DNA from: Favolaschia claudopus
Taxonomy: Eukaryota > Basidiomycota > Agaricomycetes > Agaricales > Mycenaceae
Direction: 5' to 3'
Length of the DNA stretch: 64,000 nucleotides
Assembly: GCA_037176885.1 (NCBI GenBank)
Contig: JAWWNJ010000262.1
Coordinates: 62,001-126,000 of the forward strand
Shown: piece after piece, positions 11,680-26,187 of the stretch
How positions within the stretch are numbered: the first letter of the stretch is position 1
Layout: every line of letters starts with the position of its first letter
Notes under the pieces: model-generated
Seen by the model: only the letters and a program-made list of their open reading frames with translations
Told to the model about the DNA's origin: nothing
Database searches by the model: none
Translations under genes and position numbers: made by a program

Positions 11680-13267
11680 TCACATAGGAATTTGGCGACC
11701 CGTTCGGTCAATCAAAACAATCGTTGGAAGCTCGCTGCGACTGCGACTGTGGCCACTGAAACCCGAACTTGAATCGGGGTAAATGTCACTGGTGCTTTGA
11801 AGGGGGTTTGAGATTCGGGTGCGACGAAAGGCTAACTAACTCACCGATATAATTCGCGGCCATGATCATCTTCAACAATGATTGGAGAGACGCGTCTTCG
11901 TCTCCCGCTAAAATCGCCAACTCTACATACATGCCAGTCAATTTGTGGTCGATAAATAGAGGCATCGGCATTACCGAGTGATTTCCTTCCCTTCTCCGTC
12001 CTGAAATACTACATTGACACCGCCAGGAACGATATAATAAGTACCGTCAACTGCACGAGAACTATGCGGAGAACGGTCTCGGTGAAGGGATGACTGATGT
12101 TATTAGCTGCAGTCGTTGAGTGGACATGAGACCAACTAACCTCGGGAGTCGCAGATCGGTGTGGAGAGTGCCTCCACTCTGTAGGAAGCTCCTTCTCATG
12201 GTTTCAGCAACATTGAAGAGGAGCCAAGTTCACTTCAGTATATTCACCTTGGAGTGAGGACTAACTGTTTCTGAGCTTCGCCTCGAACCAGAATCACGGC
12301 GAGATGACTGAAGTCGGTCAATGATGGCTCAATACAACGAGTGAACGATGAACCTCTGGAGATATTCTAGGATATGTGGGTTGTGGAGAGTTTCTTCGTT
12401 GGGGGGCGAATTCCTGAAAGGACCGTCAAAGGACTGAGATTGCGAGAATTGAAAGAAGTGTACTTTGGAGTGGGTGCTTGTCGTGTCGCGAAGGATCTCG
12501 CTACGATTGGGATGACCAATAGGTGGCTGATGTTGAGTCAATATTAAACGAACCATATCAACTAAACAAGGGGAGCGAACATCTGGAAGTTTGCGGGGCG
12601 CGTTGCGTCGGGTTTCCGGATAACCATAAGCCAACTAGGGAGATGAGAGTTGTTATTTTTCGAGGAATCGTAGATGTATATGCCTGGGCAAGTGGACTCT
12701 CCATCTCAGTCTGCACTTCATCTCGGAATAGCTCCTCATGTCGCTGGGCAAACAGTGGTGTCTCCAAATTCTCTGACCATTGACTCGTATGTTTGGGATC
12801 TGCAGTCTGTGGGTAATCATGGGAGGATCGCTCAAATTGTTCCTGTAAGCGATTGCGAGGCGAGGTCGCCGCATATGTTCGTTCTAAAGTCGGATACCGG
12901 GATCTGTCTTGCATTTCATGTTGAGTCAAAAGATTCGGAGCACTTCTGAAGCCCTCGTGTGTCGAGTCAGGTATCCTTATTCCCGATAAGGATCGCTGTG
13001 AAACTCTCAGTGAATCACAGAATTCTATGCACCGAAGCTCACAGTTTCTTCCGCCTATACGAAGGGGTCTCAGGAATGAATGATACAATGTTCTCTGACA
13101 CAGACCTGCCATGGAGTAGCGACTGGCTTTGTGTTTCGGCGCTTTAGCCGTCGACGCTTTCGAATGGCGCCAGGGGAGGGAGGAACGGGAACACCTTCCC
13201 CGGCGCTCTGAACGTCCTGAGACGTCGAGTTTGGGCTGAAAGCCTTGAATATGTTGAACAGATGCAT
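11680..13267 (-). CDS. Hypothetical disordered protein, basidiomycete type
   Basis: Unrecognised. Pieces that read as coding after removal of short introns: MHLFNIFKAFSPNSTSQ and VPVPPSPGAIRK at the start; a long hydrophilic exon at about 12640-12990 (SGIRIPDSTHEGFRSAPNLL, HEELFRDEVQTEMESP); QFSQSQSFDGPFRNSPPNEE; a Ser/Arg stretch; and a C-terminal segment with better conserved look: GTYYIVPGGVNVVFQDGEGK, then SPIIVEDDHGRELYRDIYPD, ending ELPTIVLIDRTGRQIPM. The repeated pattern 'polar-aliphatic, E/D-D-x-G-R/K-E-x-x-R' suggests two or three short beta units. The gene could run on to 11603 through one more intron (donor GTGAGT just after the PM). The join near 13105-13157 is frame-ambiguous: either a GC-AG intron or a skipped exon. 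No function can be proposed. Confidence 0.55.
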
Positions 13268-13439
13268 GGAGATGGAGCAGAGAATGGTTCCGATTTTGGT
13301 ATTTAGACCGAAGGGCCATGCTCGAACCACGAGTCAGATCGGACAGGCAGAAGCAGGCTGGCGAGATGCTTAAGCGATTTCACATATGACGACGTTCAAG
13401 GAGATATATTAAGACGAGTGGTTAATTATTCTGTTGCTG

Positions 13440-14681
13440 TTAGGAGCGCTGCGAGTGCTGTCTTTCGGCCCACTGGACTTGTCTCACCTGGCCCAGAGCA
13501 GAGGACACTTTGAAAATAGCATCGGCAACTGCCCCGATTGAAGAGGTGTCCGCGTGCGCAGATGTCAAGGCCGTGAGCCTCGTTGACAAGCTCCGCATAG
13601 TGAATTCCAGACTCTGAATCGAATTGTCCAGGGACGAGTCCAAAGAAGACATTGTTGTAGTTGGTACCTACTATGGGTCAGCGTCGATAAACCTATGTGG
13701 TTCAACCACGAACTGAAGGGGGAGCCGCCGGAGTCATACCCAGTACTAGGGGAGGTAGGGGCATGGGTAAGGGTACCTCCGACTTTTCGTTTATTTTCAG
13801 CGGGCACGTTCAGTGCATTCAACTCACCTCCACTGTAGACTTTGCCTCGATGCGAGGGTTGAGATCGTTAAGATCCTGTCAGTAGCTTTGAATTGTGGAG
13901 GTAGAAAGATAGAAAATTGAGCGAACTGGTATTTTGTTTTGGGGAGCATCATCCTTGCCACCGGCAACTGGCTTGTCTTTGAATGAATTCTGGGGAATGA
14001 GGCGCTCTCGCCCGGCCCAGTCGAGTTCACTAACATAGACTGTTCTGCAAATGACACATTCCTGCGTGCAGAATGAGCTGCCGACCGGCTCAAGATATGG
14101 ATTCCAACCTTGCGAGGATCCTTTTCACCTCCAGGTTTCGGAGGTCTTACGAGGGGAATTCCAAAGCAGTTGTCATTAGGGCACTCCTCCGCTAGCATCG
14201 CCCAGCCCTGGCAAGAAAAAACATCAGAGAGATTGCCGTCGATGCGCAATCCTGCCTACTTGAAGCAACTTCTGCCCAATTGCAGCCGAAGCTGCGTCGG
14301 ACTGCTGCCTTCTTCGCCGGCTTTCCTCTGTCTCCGGAGGAGGGGCGAACACCGGGGAACTGAGCGTGCTGGAGACTTCGGTCGGCGGAGTTGATGGGCG
14401 AGAAAAATGAGAGCTCGATGAGCTGACTGAGGTGTTGCTGGGCTGTTGAGCTGCCGGCGAGCCTAACATGTCTTAGAAGAATAGATATATGGGGACATTT
14501 CTGACAATGCATTACCATCCGGACCGCCGTCGCAATTGGCGCAGAAGTGGATCACAGGAGATTTCGCAGCGGGAGAGCGCATTAGAGGTACATGGCAGCC
14601 GGGATTGCGACATGTTTTGTCCGTTAGAATCCATCCCTTCAACATCCATTCACCCAAAATACCAGAGACATCCTTCGTCAT
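13440..14681 (-). CDS. ZNRD2/SSSCA1-like protein with two zinc-ribbon repeats
   Basis: Relative of the mammalian Sjogren/scleroderma autoantigen 1 zinc-ribbon family. Two related units are visible: unit 1 GILGEWMLKGWILTDKTCRN, then GCHVPLMRSP and HFCANCDGG; unit 2 AAIGQKLLQGWAMLAEECPN, then CFGIPLVRPPKPGG and KECVICRTVYVSELD. Each begins with an amphipathic helix ending KGW/QGW and supplies paired Cys for zinc. A Ser/Pro/Thr linker joins them. The C-terminus is helical (SSLDNSIQSLEFTMRSLSTR) and ends ALGQVRQVQWAERQHSQRS. Start taken as the first in-frame ATG (MTKDVSG) at 14681; the frame stays open upstream for about 35 codons without an ATG. The biochemical role is unknown. Confidence 0.82.
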
Positions 14682-14973
14682 GTTCTGAAGTGGGACTCGG
14701 TTCGAATGCGCAAAAATTTCTAGCTGAGACGGAGGTGTTTCCAATTGAGACGAATTCGGAGAAAAGTGAGGCGAAGACTTTCAGCTGTGTATCAAAGTAA
14801 AAAGTGTGCCAATGGAGAGTGCAAGTCAAGTCGCGTCCAGTCACGGCTGTCACGTATTTGGCCGCGGCTTACCCGTTTTGCCACGTAATTTCCCGATTGA
14901 GTCGTGTGCTGAACGAACTCTCCGCGAGCTTTCACCGTCCTCCGCCCTTCAGCCAGCTGTGGGCGCGCTTTTC

Positions 14974-17900
14974 ATGAAGTGGCGACAATACTGGCCGCAT
15001 TCTTTGTTCGTTCTCGTGGTTGCTACTCTGGAGGGTTCAAGATGGGTCAATAACATTAATGCGTCCCCTGTTACCAGCACTGGCTGGACTGTTGAAAGAA
15101 AGCTTGCGGCTCGGTTGGTTATGTTCCGGATAGTCGAGCTTCGAATTTTAAAGAGAGCTCTCTCAGTGAAAAAACGCGTGAACTCTGGTACCATGGCTTT
15201 GATCATTATATGTCTCTTGGTCAGTGTCCGAAATCGTTCTTCATTGCTTATATGGTATTGACGAATGTGTAGCATTTCCCTTGGACGAGGTCTGCTACTC
15301 CTAATCTCTAATTGCTTTTAACTCATGACTTGTGTGTCTAAAGCTGCGGCCGCTTTCGTGTACGGGGCAGGTGCGTATTTATTGCGAACTCTGTCTTGTT
15401 CCAGTCATTCATATCTTCTCCAGGGACCCGACTGGGACCATCCCGAAAACTATGCGGCCAATGATGTCGCTGGGAATTTCTCCCTTACTCTAGTAGACGT
15501 CCTGGACACGTTTGTTGTTCTGGATGATCGAATAGGTTTCGGTGAGAAATCTATGCTGCATTTCCCGGGTGCTTCAATGAACGCGCTTCAAAATTTACAG
15601 AACAAGCAGTGAAGAACGTCATTCAGTGGGTATCCTTCGACGTGAGTCTATTCAAATCAGATTCTGCGATCGAATTAAATCATCAGACGCATTGTAGGTC
15701 AACACACGACCTCAGGTGTTCGAAACTACCATCCGAGTTCTTGGAGGGCTTCTATCAGGCCACATATTCGCGAGCCAAGAGGGGCATCCATTTTTTCTTC
15801 CATGGTATCGAGGAGAACTGCTCGAAATGGCCCTTGACCTCGGCAACAGACTCTTGCCGGCATTCTCTACACCTACTGGATTGCCGTATGCTAGGGTAAG
15901 TATCTCCGGACAACTCGTGCAATCAAAGCTAAGGTGTACATATCCAAGATAAATCTTCGCAACGGCGTTCTGAAAGGAGAGGGTCTCGAGACATGGTCGG
16001 TTTTCGTCATTTAAGCTGCTCGCTTTCTCTGATATTTAACATGAGATAGTAATTCATTTTATCCAGATATTCAATTCATGTGACCCTCCAATTCTGAACT
16101 ACCTGCAGGCTCTGCCGGCGCGGGCTCTTTAATGTTGGAATTCGCAACATTGAGTCGCCTCACTGGCGACGATCGATTCGAGAAGGCCGCCTACAAAGCC
16201 TTTTTTGCAATTTGGAATCGCAGGACGGATATTGGTTTAATAGGGAATACTATCAATATACGAACAGGGGTTGGCTTTATCTCTATGCTGCCCTTTGCGA
16301 TGCTCAATCGCGTTGGTAGCTTTGGACAAAGCCCGAGGTTAGCGGAATCGGTATGGTCTCAGAGATGCATCTTCCAAAGCTCATGTGTTTCCCAGGCGCT
16401 GGAATCGATTCTTTCCATGGTATCAAGCTCAACATCTCATCACTTGTCTCAGTCTAACATCCCAAATCAGAATACGCATTGAAGTGGTATATATTAAGGT
16501 GGGTCCCTCGCGCTCGCACTCGGTTTCTCGCTCACTATCATCTAGCGGTAGTTTATGCACCTTGGTTTTCGGTCAATCTCATCGAATGCTTCTATGCAGG
16601 TGATGTCGAATTCCTGGATGTGTGGGACGATAGCTACGCCGCTATCATGAGATGGTCGCGAGGGCCGGATGGCTTTTGGGTAGGTTTTTGTTTACCGCAA
16701 TATTCGTTGTGCCGAACCTAACATGTCCGTTCCCAGTATCGCCCTGTATATATGAATACTGGTGACGCTGCCTACTATACGGTCGACTCGTTATCCGCAT
16801 TCTGGCCAGGACTCCAAGGTACTCCCATCCTGATCAAGTTGTGCAGCTGCCTTCAACTTTCAACAGTCTTGGGAGGGGATGTTCAGAACGCAATCAAGCT
16901 GCATATGTTGTGTAAGAATTGCTGGTTAAAATTCAGTTCTCAACTGAACCTGCCACAGACTATAATTTGTGGCGGAAGCATTCCGGTCTCCCCGAAGTAT
17001 ACGACACCAATGTCAGAGTCGCTACGTCGCATCAGTATCCTCTCCGTCCAGGTGAGCCGGCTGTCAGAATACGTTTCAGTCATCTCACACGCATTCAGAA
17101 CTGATAGAGTCAACGTGGTATCTGTATCGAGTAGGTTATCCGCCATTATCTTAGGAGCATACCCTAATTGCCTCCAAGGCCACGCGTGATCCTTTCTATC
17201 TTGACGTTGGGGAGCGCATACTGTTCGATATAACTACTCGCGCCAAGGTGCCTTGTGGTTTAACTGGTATCAAGGATCTGAGAACCAACTCTCGCGATGA
17301 TAGAATGGAATCGTTCGCTCTATCTGAAACCCTGAAGGCAAGTTCTGCACTCGAATCGATCCTCGGATTGAACCTTACAATTCCGAGCAGTATCTCTTCC
17401 TTTTATTTGACGAGGAGAATCCTCTACACAAGGACGATTCGAACTACGTGTTTACAACCGAGGGTCACCTCTTGACTCTCGGGAAACAACACATGAAGCC
17501 GACCCCTTTGGCCCGCAGACGGATGAGGAACATAGAGAACCATCAATGTCCCGCCTATCGCCCCTTCAGTTCGAGACAATCGCCCGGTCTCGTGATGGGG
17601 ATCAGGTCTCGCGCGGACGTCGATTACGCTCGCGAGCTCCTTGCTCTCCAGCCTAGCGATCTCGACCTCAGCGTATGGTCCGAGTCAGGATGGTGCGAAC
17701 GACCGCTAGTGAATATGTTTGTGAGTTGCAAACTGCAGTCCTCAAGTCTGCTGCCTCCTAACGTACATATAAGGCGTATGATTTCGTTTTGTCTTCGAAC
17801 GGTAAAAGCGTGCCCGAGGACCTTAGTCCATCTCGCCTCAAGCTGGATTTGTACGGCAACGGTTTCATCGTAAACAATGTCACCGGTATTCGAATCCACA

Positions 17901-18772
17901 TCGTACAAAGGTATGCGTAGTACCTGCTCTTTGCACCGGTGCTCATTCTCTTGTGTCCAGACTGGATGGCAAGGGATATGATATTCGCAAGTGTGAGTAT
18001 ATCCAATTTGATCAGGGCTCTACTGACACAAGTTTTTGAAGTGGGTCACTACGATGTCAGAGCCGGGCATGTCGTATACATCAACGATACCAACATATTT
18101 GGGCCTTCTGATCCTTTCGACGACGCAAATAACAAGCGTGCACTGGACGTTCCTGTACGGTTCTTCACGCAATCTACGGACTTTCTGTCGGAAGCTCAAG
18201 CTGGCATCTCCGATCTTCTCAACATGATGGATATTCTAACGACGGGATATACCGCTCTGTTTGGCGCCGAACTTGGGGTACCAGCGGAAGCTGGAGAGCC
18301 CGAACTACGCATCCACAACCAGAACGGAGTCCCCGTTTATCGCGATGACGAGAACATTTTCGGTTGCTCACTGTTCGATCTTCCCCTTAACGACTCGGTC
18401 GTCGTGGTGAATCGGGGAGAGTGCACGTTTCTGTACAAGCTACTGATGGCTCGGGATGCTGGGGCAGTCGGGGTGATCGTCATCAGCAATGAGGACCTTG
18501 CATTGAACCCTACTGCGGACAAGTATGAATTGGAAGAGGCGGGGGACTTGAGCGACGTAGGACTCATTGTGCTGATGCCGCAGGAGGGTCAGCTTTTGCA
18601 AGACATGCTGGACAGCACAGAGGAGCGCGGGGGGCAGGTCGTGTTGCAGGTAGACCCCGAGCGTCTTTCCACAATACCGCCCGACGTTGTGCATGAGGCG
18701 GAGAAGGAAAAAATGCACAAGATATTGTACCTGAACGGGCACCCGCTGGTGAACACGCGACTACTTATCTAG
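14974..18772 (+). CDS. MNL1: EDEM-like GH47 alpha-mannosidase with PA domain (Htm1/Mnl1 type)
   Basis: ER mannosidase that trims N-glycans on misfolded glycoproteins and marks them for ER-associated degradation. The N-terminus is a signal peptide (YWPHSLFVLVVATLEG). GH47 landmarks in order: ELWYHGFDHYMSL, NDVAGNFSLTLVDVLDTFVV, FETTIRVLGGLLSGH, PFFLPWYRGELLEMALDLGN, TGLPYAR, GAGSLMLEFATLSRLTGDDR and later DDSYAAIMRW. After about 18300 there is a protease-associated domain (SVVVVNRGECTFLYKLLMAR, AVGVIVISNED), as in EDEM3 and fungal Htm1. More than fifteen exons are implied. No HDEL/KDEL tail; the protein ends TRLLI. Its stop lies 23 bp from the stop of the convergent APT1 gene. Confidence 0.92.
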
Positions 18773-18795
18773 TATATAGAGCATACATACATAAA

Positions 18796-19493
18796 TTAAT
18801 CGTCGGATTGTACAATGGAATAGACTGGTGCGTCTAATTTGGCGCCTCCCTTGAGGAACATGAGCTCTATGATGAACAGGTATTCCAGAGTTTTTCCCCC
18901 TAATTTTGCGACAAGTTCGCCTGCGGCCTTGGCCGATCCGCCTGGCAATGGCTGAATTTCCCTCGGGATTGCAATGTTGAGATTACGAACCTGTTGCGAT
19001 TAAATCGTCGACAACAATGACTGTCTGTCCCTGTTGAATGGCATCGGACTGTATCTCAAACGAATCCTGCTCAAGTTGATTTTTTACGCGTTAGCGACAC
19101 GAAAATATGACCAACCGTGCCATATTCCTTCTCATACGAGGCAGAAACACACGTGCCAGGAAGTTTTCCCTTCTTGCGCACTGGAACGAAGGCAGCGCCG
19201 AGTCTCATCGCAATGATCGGTCCCAAAAGAAATCCGCGCGCATCAAGACCGACGACGACATCGATTTTCTTGTTGGGGGCTTTGGGGATGGTGCTCGATG
19301 TGATATGGTGTACAAGATGCGTGATGAGCGTCTCAAAAGCAATTGGGTCGCGGAGGATTGGGAAGATGTCAAGAAACACGATCCCCTGAGGACGCGTCTA
19401 TGAGCTCGTATCGTAGACAAGAGTGGTCTCGACCTTCTGCGGGAAGTCGGGATGTGAAGTGAGCAGACTTCTGAGGTGCTCAACGTCCGACAT
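18796..19493 (-). CDS. APT1: Adenine phosphoribosyltransferase
   Basis: Purine salvage: adenine plus PRPP gives AMP. Four exons read continuously: MSDVEHLRSLLTSHPDFPQK, then GIVFLDIFPILRDPIAFETL, GLDARGFLLGPIIAMRLGAA, VRKKGKLPGTCVSASYEKEY, the PRPP-binding loop VIVVDDLIATGGSAKAAGEL and a C-terminal ELMFLKGGAKLD. The VVDDLIATGG signature is complete. Introns are 46-50 nt with consensus ends. Length near 185 residues matches the family. Cytosolic. The 3' end abuts the EDEM gene. Confidence 0.97.
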
Positions 19494-19609
19494 GGCGGAG
19501 GAGAGGAAATATTCACGTAACGCGTAACGAGTGTGTTGTCATGCTCATAGATTGGTTCGTAGCATAATGCGCATGTAATATACCGGACGTGAAATATGCT
19601 ACGACAGAA

Positions 19610-20591
19610 TCATACGGTCTCGAGTACCTCAGGCTCCTTGAAGTCCTTTGCAACGCGAGTACCCGTCTCCTGCAAGAAGAATGTATTTCAGAAACTGTTC
19701 CGACTAAAGAAGGAAATGAAGAAAAACTCACGTCGGTCGTCTCACCGTGCAGCTCCATGAGCTTCGTTACATCGAATTTGGGCGCCTTCAGAATCTTCGC
19801 CTTCCGTACGTAGACGTTCTGGAGAGGGTAGATACTCCGGGCAGCCTTCTCGATCTCGCGACCAATGGCTTCGGGGACAAACTTCTGCACGAGCTCCTTC
19901 AAGTCGCACGACGTTGCCTCCCGGGTCATGATCTCGAACATCTTCTTCCTGATCTCGCGAATCTGGGAAGACTGGGCGTAGGTGGTCTTTCGGACCTGCG
20001 ACTGACGCCGCTTGGTGAAGCCAATAGCGAAGAGGCGGATGAGGTAGCCGTCGGTGGTTTTGACATCGACGTGTGCCTCGATGAGGGTTTGCCACTTGCG
20101 GACGAGGGAGCGTAGCTTGTCCGAAGTGAAGTCCATGCCGTGGAAATTTGTGAGGCAGTTCTTGCCCTGCACCTCGTCGACCCGTAATTTTATTTTGCGG
20201 AAGGACTGCTCCTCATCCTTGTTGAGGTCTGCCAGCGACACTTCGACTATACGGCCCTTGAGGGAGTCGTTTGCGTTTTCTGTAGAGAGAGTAAGGGTAC
20301 AGTCGAAAGATCAGACAAGACTACGCACTCAAACCCGATGACCTGTTGACGAGCGTCTTCCCTACATTCCGGACCTCGAAGATAGACGGCGCCTTGATGT
20401 CATACCACTCTGCAAGGTAGAAGAATCAGCACACCGACGGAGTTGAAGTAAAAGACGCGTACCCTTGCGAGAGAAAGGGTCGACGACCTTTTTCTTGATA
20501 CCCTTTTTACCTTTTGAGAGACGCTTGTTCTAGAGGGAGTTGAGGGAGTGAGCGATGGAGGACTACGACGACGAACCTTGCCGACAGCCAT
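19610..20591 (-). CDS. RPS1: 40S ribosomal protein eS1 (S3a)
   Basis: Small-subunit ribosomal protein near the mRNA exit. Starts [20 protein letters not shown] then [20 protein letters not shown] and [14 protein letters not shown] after short 5' introns. The large exon 19742-20241 carries [60 protein letters not shown] and [20 protein letters not shown]. The last exon ends [11 protein letters not shown], as in other fungi. Introns cluster at the 5' end, usual for fungal ribosomal protein genes. Head to head with ATG10, 186 bp apart. Confidence 0.97.
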
Positions 20592-20777
20592 GTTGTTGGA
20601 AGGGGAAGGAAATACGGCTGGCCTGCCGGTCGAGTTTTGGCGGCGAGAGAGATGGAGTGTGAGAAAACTGGTCAGTACGTCTTTTGCCAAACACAACCAA
20701 GCTTTCTGATGCTGGGCGGAGTTCCGGCCCGGGAGAGCCGTCGAAGGTTACTTGGACAACACCGCCACCGTTCAACC

Positions 20778-21439
20778 ATGCTTCGCTCAGAATTTTGTGC
20801 TGCCTCCAACGCGTACATCGACAGCCATCCCGACAAAGAATGGACATGGCACGATCACTCTGTGCGACGCACCCTCGGTCTTCTCTTCTGGTGCTCAGAT
20901 TGCTCAGTCTGGCTACGGCTACATGGCTCGCTCTTGTCAACATACTCGCCGCAATGAGACTGTAAACGATACCGCAGAAGAAGATATAGATAACGCGACA
21001 GCCGCGCCCTCAACGGAGACTCTGACTTGCAAGCAATACATCGTATTCTCGGCAACATTCCAAGTGCCTGCCTTTTATTTTACTCTGCACGATGCAGGTA
21101 GGTATTGTGCTGCAACTCATGATCCCCTCCTCAGCGTCTGCAGGCGGTAGTCCGCTACCCCTCGACGACCTTGTCCGCACTACACTCTTCCATCGACATG
21201 CCTTTGAAGGGACAGAAAGCACGTCGTTTGGAGTGGCTTTGCCTGGCTCAGCGTTCCCACTGCTCTCGCAGGGAGATCACCCCACCCTGGGAACCCCAAG
21301 CTGGTACTTTCACCCGTGTGAATCGGCTGCAGCGGTGGAGGAGATAATGAATGAGCTGGGTGACCAGCAGATAGCGAATCGGATCTTGCGGTGGATGGAG
21401 GCCTGGTTTATGGTACTTGGGCAGGCAGTAAACATCTGA
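20778..21439 (+). CDS. ATG10: Ubiquitin-like-conjugating enzyme Atg10
   Basis: E2-like enzyme that attaches Atg12 to Atg5 in autophagosome formation. Exon 1 reads MLRSEFCAASNAYIDSHPDK EWTWHDHS, a standard Atg10 start; exon 2 SGYGYMARSCQHT through an acidic linker to VFSATFQVPAFYFTLHDA; exon 3 GGSPLPLDDLVRTTLFH, then the active-site motif WYFHPCESAAAVEEIMNE with the catalytic Cys in HPC, and EAWFMVLGQAVNI at the end. Two introns of 46-47 nt. About 188 residues, within the family range. Earlier in-frame ATGs exist but lie in sequence without family match. Confidence 0.9.
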
Positions 21440-21618
21440 TTGAGGGCGGGTTTCTCTGCAACCCGTGCAGCGGTGTACACTAGTAGAATTGTCAATTAAG
21501 AGTCAGTAAACATAAACATAGGATCTTGTCGTCTCCGGCGTCGACGCGCAGTGACCAAATCCCTTCCGCCTCGTTGTCTATTGCAAAGCATCAGTCGTAC
21601 GACACAAGAACAAACCGC

Positions 21619-23529
<1,911 letters not shown>

Positions 23530-26025
23530 ATGTCTGAAACTGAGAAGGCATCCCTTGAGGCTCGCTACGAGTCAGAGAAGGAGAAGACAGCGGAGAATGT
23601 GACGATTGAATCCCAGGATGGCGATGAGGCTCTGCGGCTTGTTGGAACGGCACGGACCACACAGTTCACCGAAGAATATAATCTCAAGCTCAGACGAAAG
23701 CTGGTAGGCGTCGAGTAGCAATATTCGTGTTGGCCCACCACATACCGATGGATTCTCATTCAGGATCTCTTGATTCCGCCGCTCTGCGCTGCTGTTTACT
23801 TTACTCAATTCTTGTGCGTTTCCCGGCATGACACGACTCGAGTCGAATAACTGAGGTGTCTCTCCAGAGACAAAACGTCGTTGAATTATGCAAGGTAGTA
23901 TCGATTTCGACCTGTATTCATTTCGGGGTAACGCGTAGACAGTATCATGGGATTGCCAATTACTGGACAGCACTATAATCTCGTTTCTGCTTCATTCTAT
24001 TTTGGCTTCCTCGTATGGGAATTTCCTACAGGTGACGGAGGATAACCAGTCATTAACGAATTGAAACCACTAACATCGCGCTCGACAGTTTACATCTCGC
24101 AGAAATTACGAGTGGCCAAGTATCTCGGTCAGTACTTGTTTTCAAATGTCGTGTGACGAAGTCTTACCTCACTAGGCGCGAACATATGTGTTTGGGGGGT
24201 ATGGCTGACTCTGAGACGCTCGAAATCTTGTTGACAATGAGTCTGTCAAGGCCATTCTAATGTTGCACGCCGTAGGCACGTCCTTCGGTGCTTTCTTCGC
24301 GCTGAGGTTTCTCCTAGGTGAGTTTTCCACCTTCATTTGCCCTTTTAGTAACGAACCCTCCAGGCATGTGCGAGAGCTGCGTTGCGCCCATCCTAATCCT
24401 CATCATTTCCATGTTCTACAAGAAGAATGAACAGGTAAAGCACTCACGACTTCACGTTCGACTCGGCTTTCTGATCAGTCTACCCCGACCGCTAGGCCTC
24501 CCGTATCTCTTGGTTCTATGTGATGAACGGGCTAACCCAGATCTTCGGAGGTTTCGTTGCCTATGTGGGTAAAATTCTTCGCTCCTCAGACTTGTTAATT
24601 CCCGTGATCTACAGGGTATCTCGTTCTATACTGGTAATCGGCTGGCACCCTATAAGATCATCTACATCCTCCTCGGCGGCCTTGCCATTGTTGTCGGAAT
24701 CTGTGTTTTGATCTGGATGCCAGATTCACCGGTACATGCCAAGGTAGCTCGTGCTTTCAGAGGGAATGTCTTTCAGATTCTAAAAGTATCATCCAGTTTC
24801 TCACGAAAGAAGAACGTATCGCGGCGCTCGAGCGTGTCCGCGACGACCAGGGTGGGACGGAGAATCATCGCATAAAGAAGGAACAAATTTACGAAGCGCT
24901 GCTGGACATAAGAACCTGGTTGATCGTGCTGACGACCCTGTTGAGTAGGTTTTCGATTCCGTTGCCTCATATTGAGTTATATGTTGACTTTTATTTCAGC
25001 TTCAGTACCGAATGGCGGATTGAGTAATTTCAGTAATCTCATCATAAAAGGCTTTGGTTATTCGTATGGCTGCCTCGTTCTTCCTGTTTTAAAGGACTGA
25101 TCTCTGTGGGTGTAGCTCCAAGCAAACCTTGATACTTTCCACACCTGCTGGCGCTGTGGCAGCTATCACCACCTTGCTGTGTGGTTGGTATTCTGACAAG
25201 AAGGTGCGAGTTCCTGGTGTGCTGGCGGTCGTGAGACTTACTTTTGGTTGGAAGAGCGAGCGGATGATCCCAATCATTTTTGCTTTGGTCCCTACCATCA
25301 TTGGGACTGGTAAGAAACGGTCGAAATGTGTCATGAAAGCCACTAAAGACCGTGAATAGCGTTACTCGTTGGACTGAATGACTCCGGCCAAAAGGGAGCC
25401 TTGTTGTTTGGTACAATCCGCTGGCGCCTAAACGCCTGTCCATGATGCTGACATTAGTCTACAGGGGTTTATCTCGTTGGAACCTTTGGTAGTGCGCTTT
25501 CTTCAGTCTACGCTTATAATGCCTCGAACACCAGCGGTCATACGGTGAGCCAATTACTCAAGGTTCTCACGTCTTCCTCACAACTGTGGTGCCGATGACA
25601 GAAAAAGAGCACGGTTAGTCCCTTTTTTGATATTATTCAACTGACCTATAATCGTTTCTTTCACAGATCAATTCGATGTGCTTGTTCAGTTTTGCAATAG
25701 GCAATATCATTGGAACGCAAATCTTTCCGCCAGGCGATGCCCCAGCGTATATTCCAGGGAAAATCTCCATCATGGTACTCCTAACTGTGCAGCTCGCGAT
25801 ATCTGTGTTGCTTCGCTGGATAAATATGAGACTCAACAAGAAACGCAAAGCTAAGCTCGAAGCGCTCAAGGCAGAGCGAGGATGGTCTGATGAGGACGTT
25901 CAGAAGGAGAGGGAGAAGAACGCGTTTGCTGATATGACCGACAAACAGTAGGTTGCGTCAAGCTTCAATCTCGACTCCCATGCTCATTTCATTGCAGAAA
26001 TATATTCTTTGTATATACAGGATGA
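23530..26025 (+). CDS. Major facilitator transporter, anion:cation symporter family (allantoate-permease type)
   Basis: Plasma-membrane permease of the Dal5/Tna1/Vht1 group, likely for an organic anion, vitamin or ureide. Starts MSETEKASLEARYESEKEK with a hydrophilic N-terminus; about 12 spans follow across many short introns. Family pieces: SIMGLPITGQHYNLVSASFY, FGFLVWEFPT, GTSFGAFFALRFLLGMCES, LILIISMFYKKNEQASRISW, GGLAIVVGICVLIWMPDSPV, FLTKEERIAALERVRDDQGG, TLILSTPAGAVAAITTLLCG, WYSDKK, and GKISIMVLLTVQLAISVLLR. The last exon is spliced at 25947 to give DMTDKQNIFFVYTG. The substrate cannot be read from sequence. Three GATA sites upstream suggest nitrogen regulation. Confidence 0.88.
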
Positions 26026-26187
26026 ACCATACAAATTTCACATTAGCTTCACTGTATTAGTAGTACTCGACACATTAGGGTAAAGAACACAATGAGGGAA
26101 AAGAGGAAGCGGTGCCATAATAACGTGACCGTGTTACAAGTCGCCACAGCTTGACTTGAGCTTTGCATCTCCCTTCATCCATTCGAA

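Noticed and set aside
11786..11971. Frame on the - strand reading VELAILAGDEDASLQSLLKM, like a short helical protein.
   Set aside because: It spans an intron of the hypothetical gene; the spliced frame reads SPIIVEDDHGRELYRDIYPD, which continues into the conserved end.
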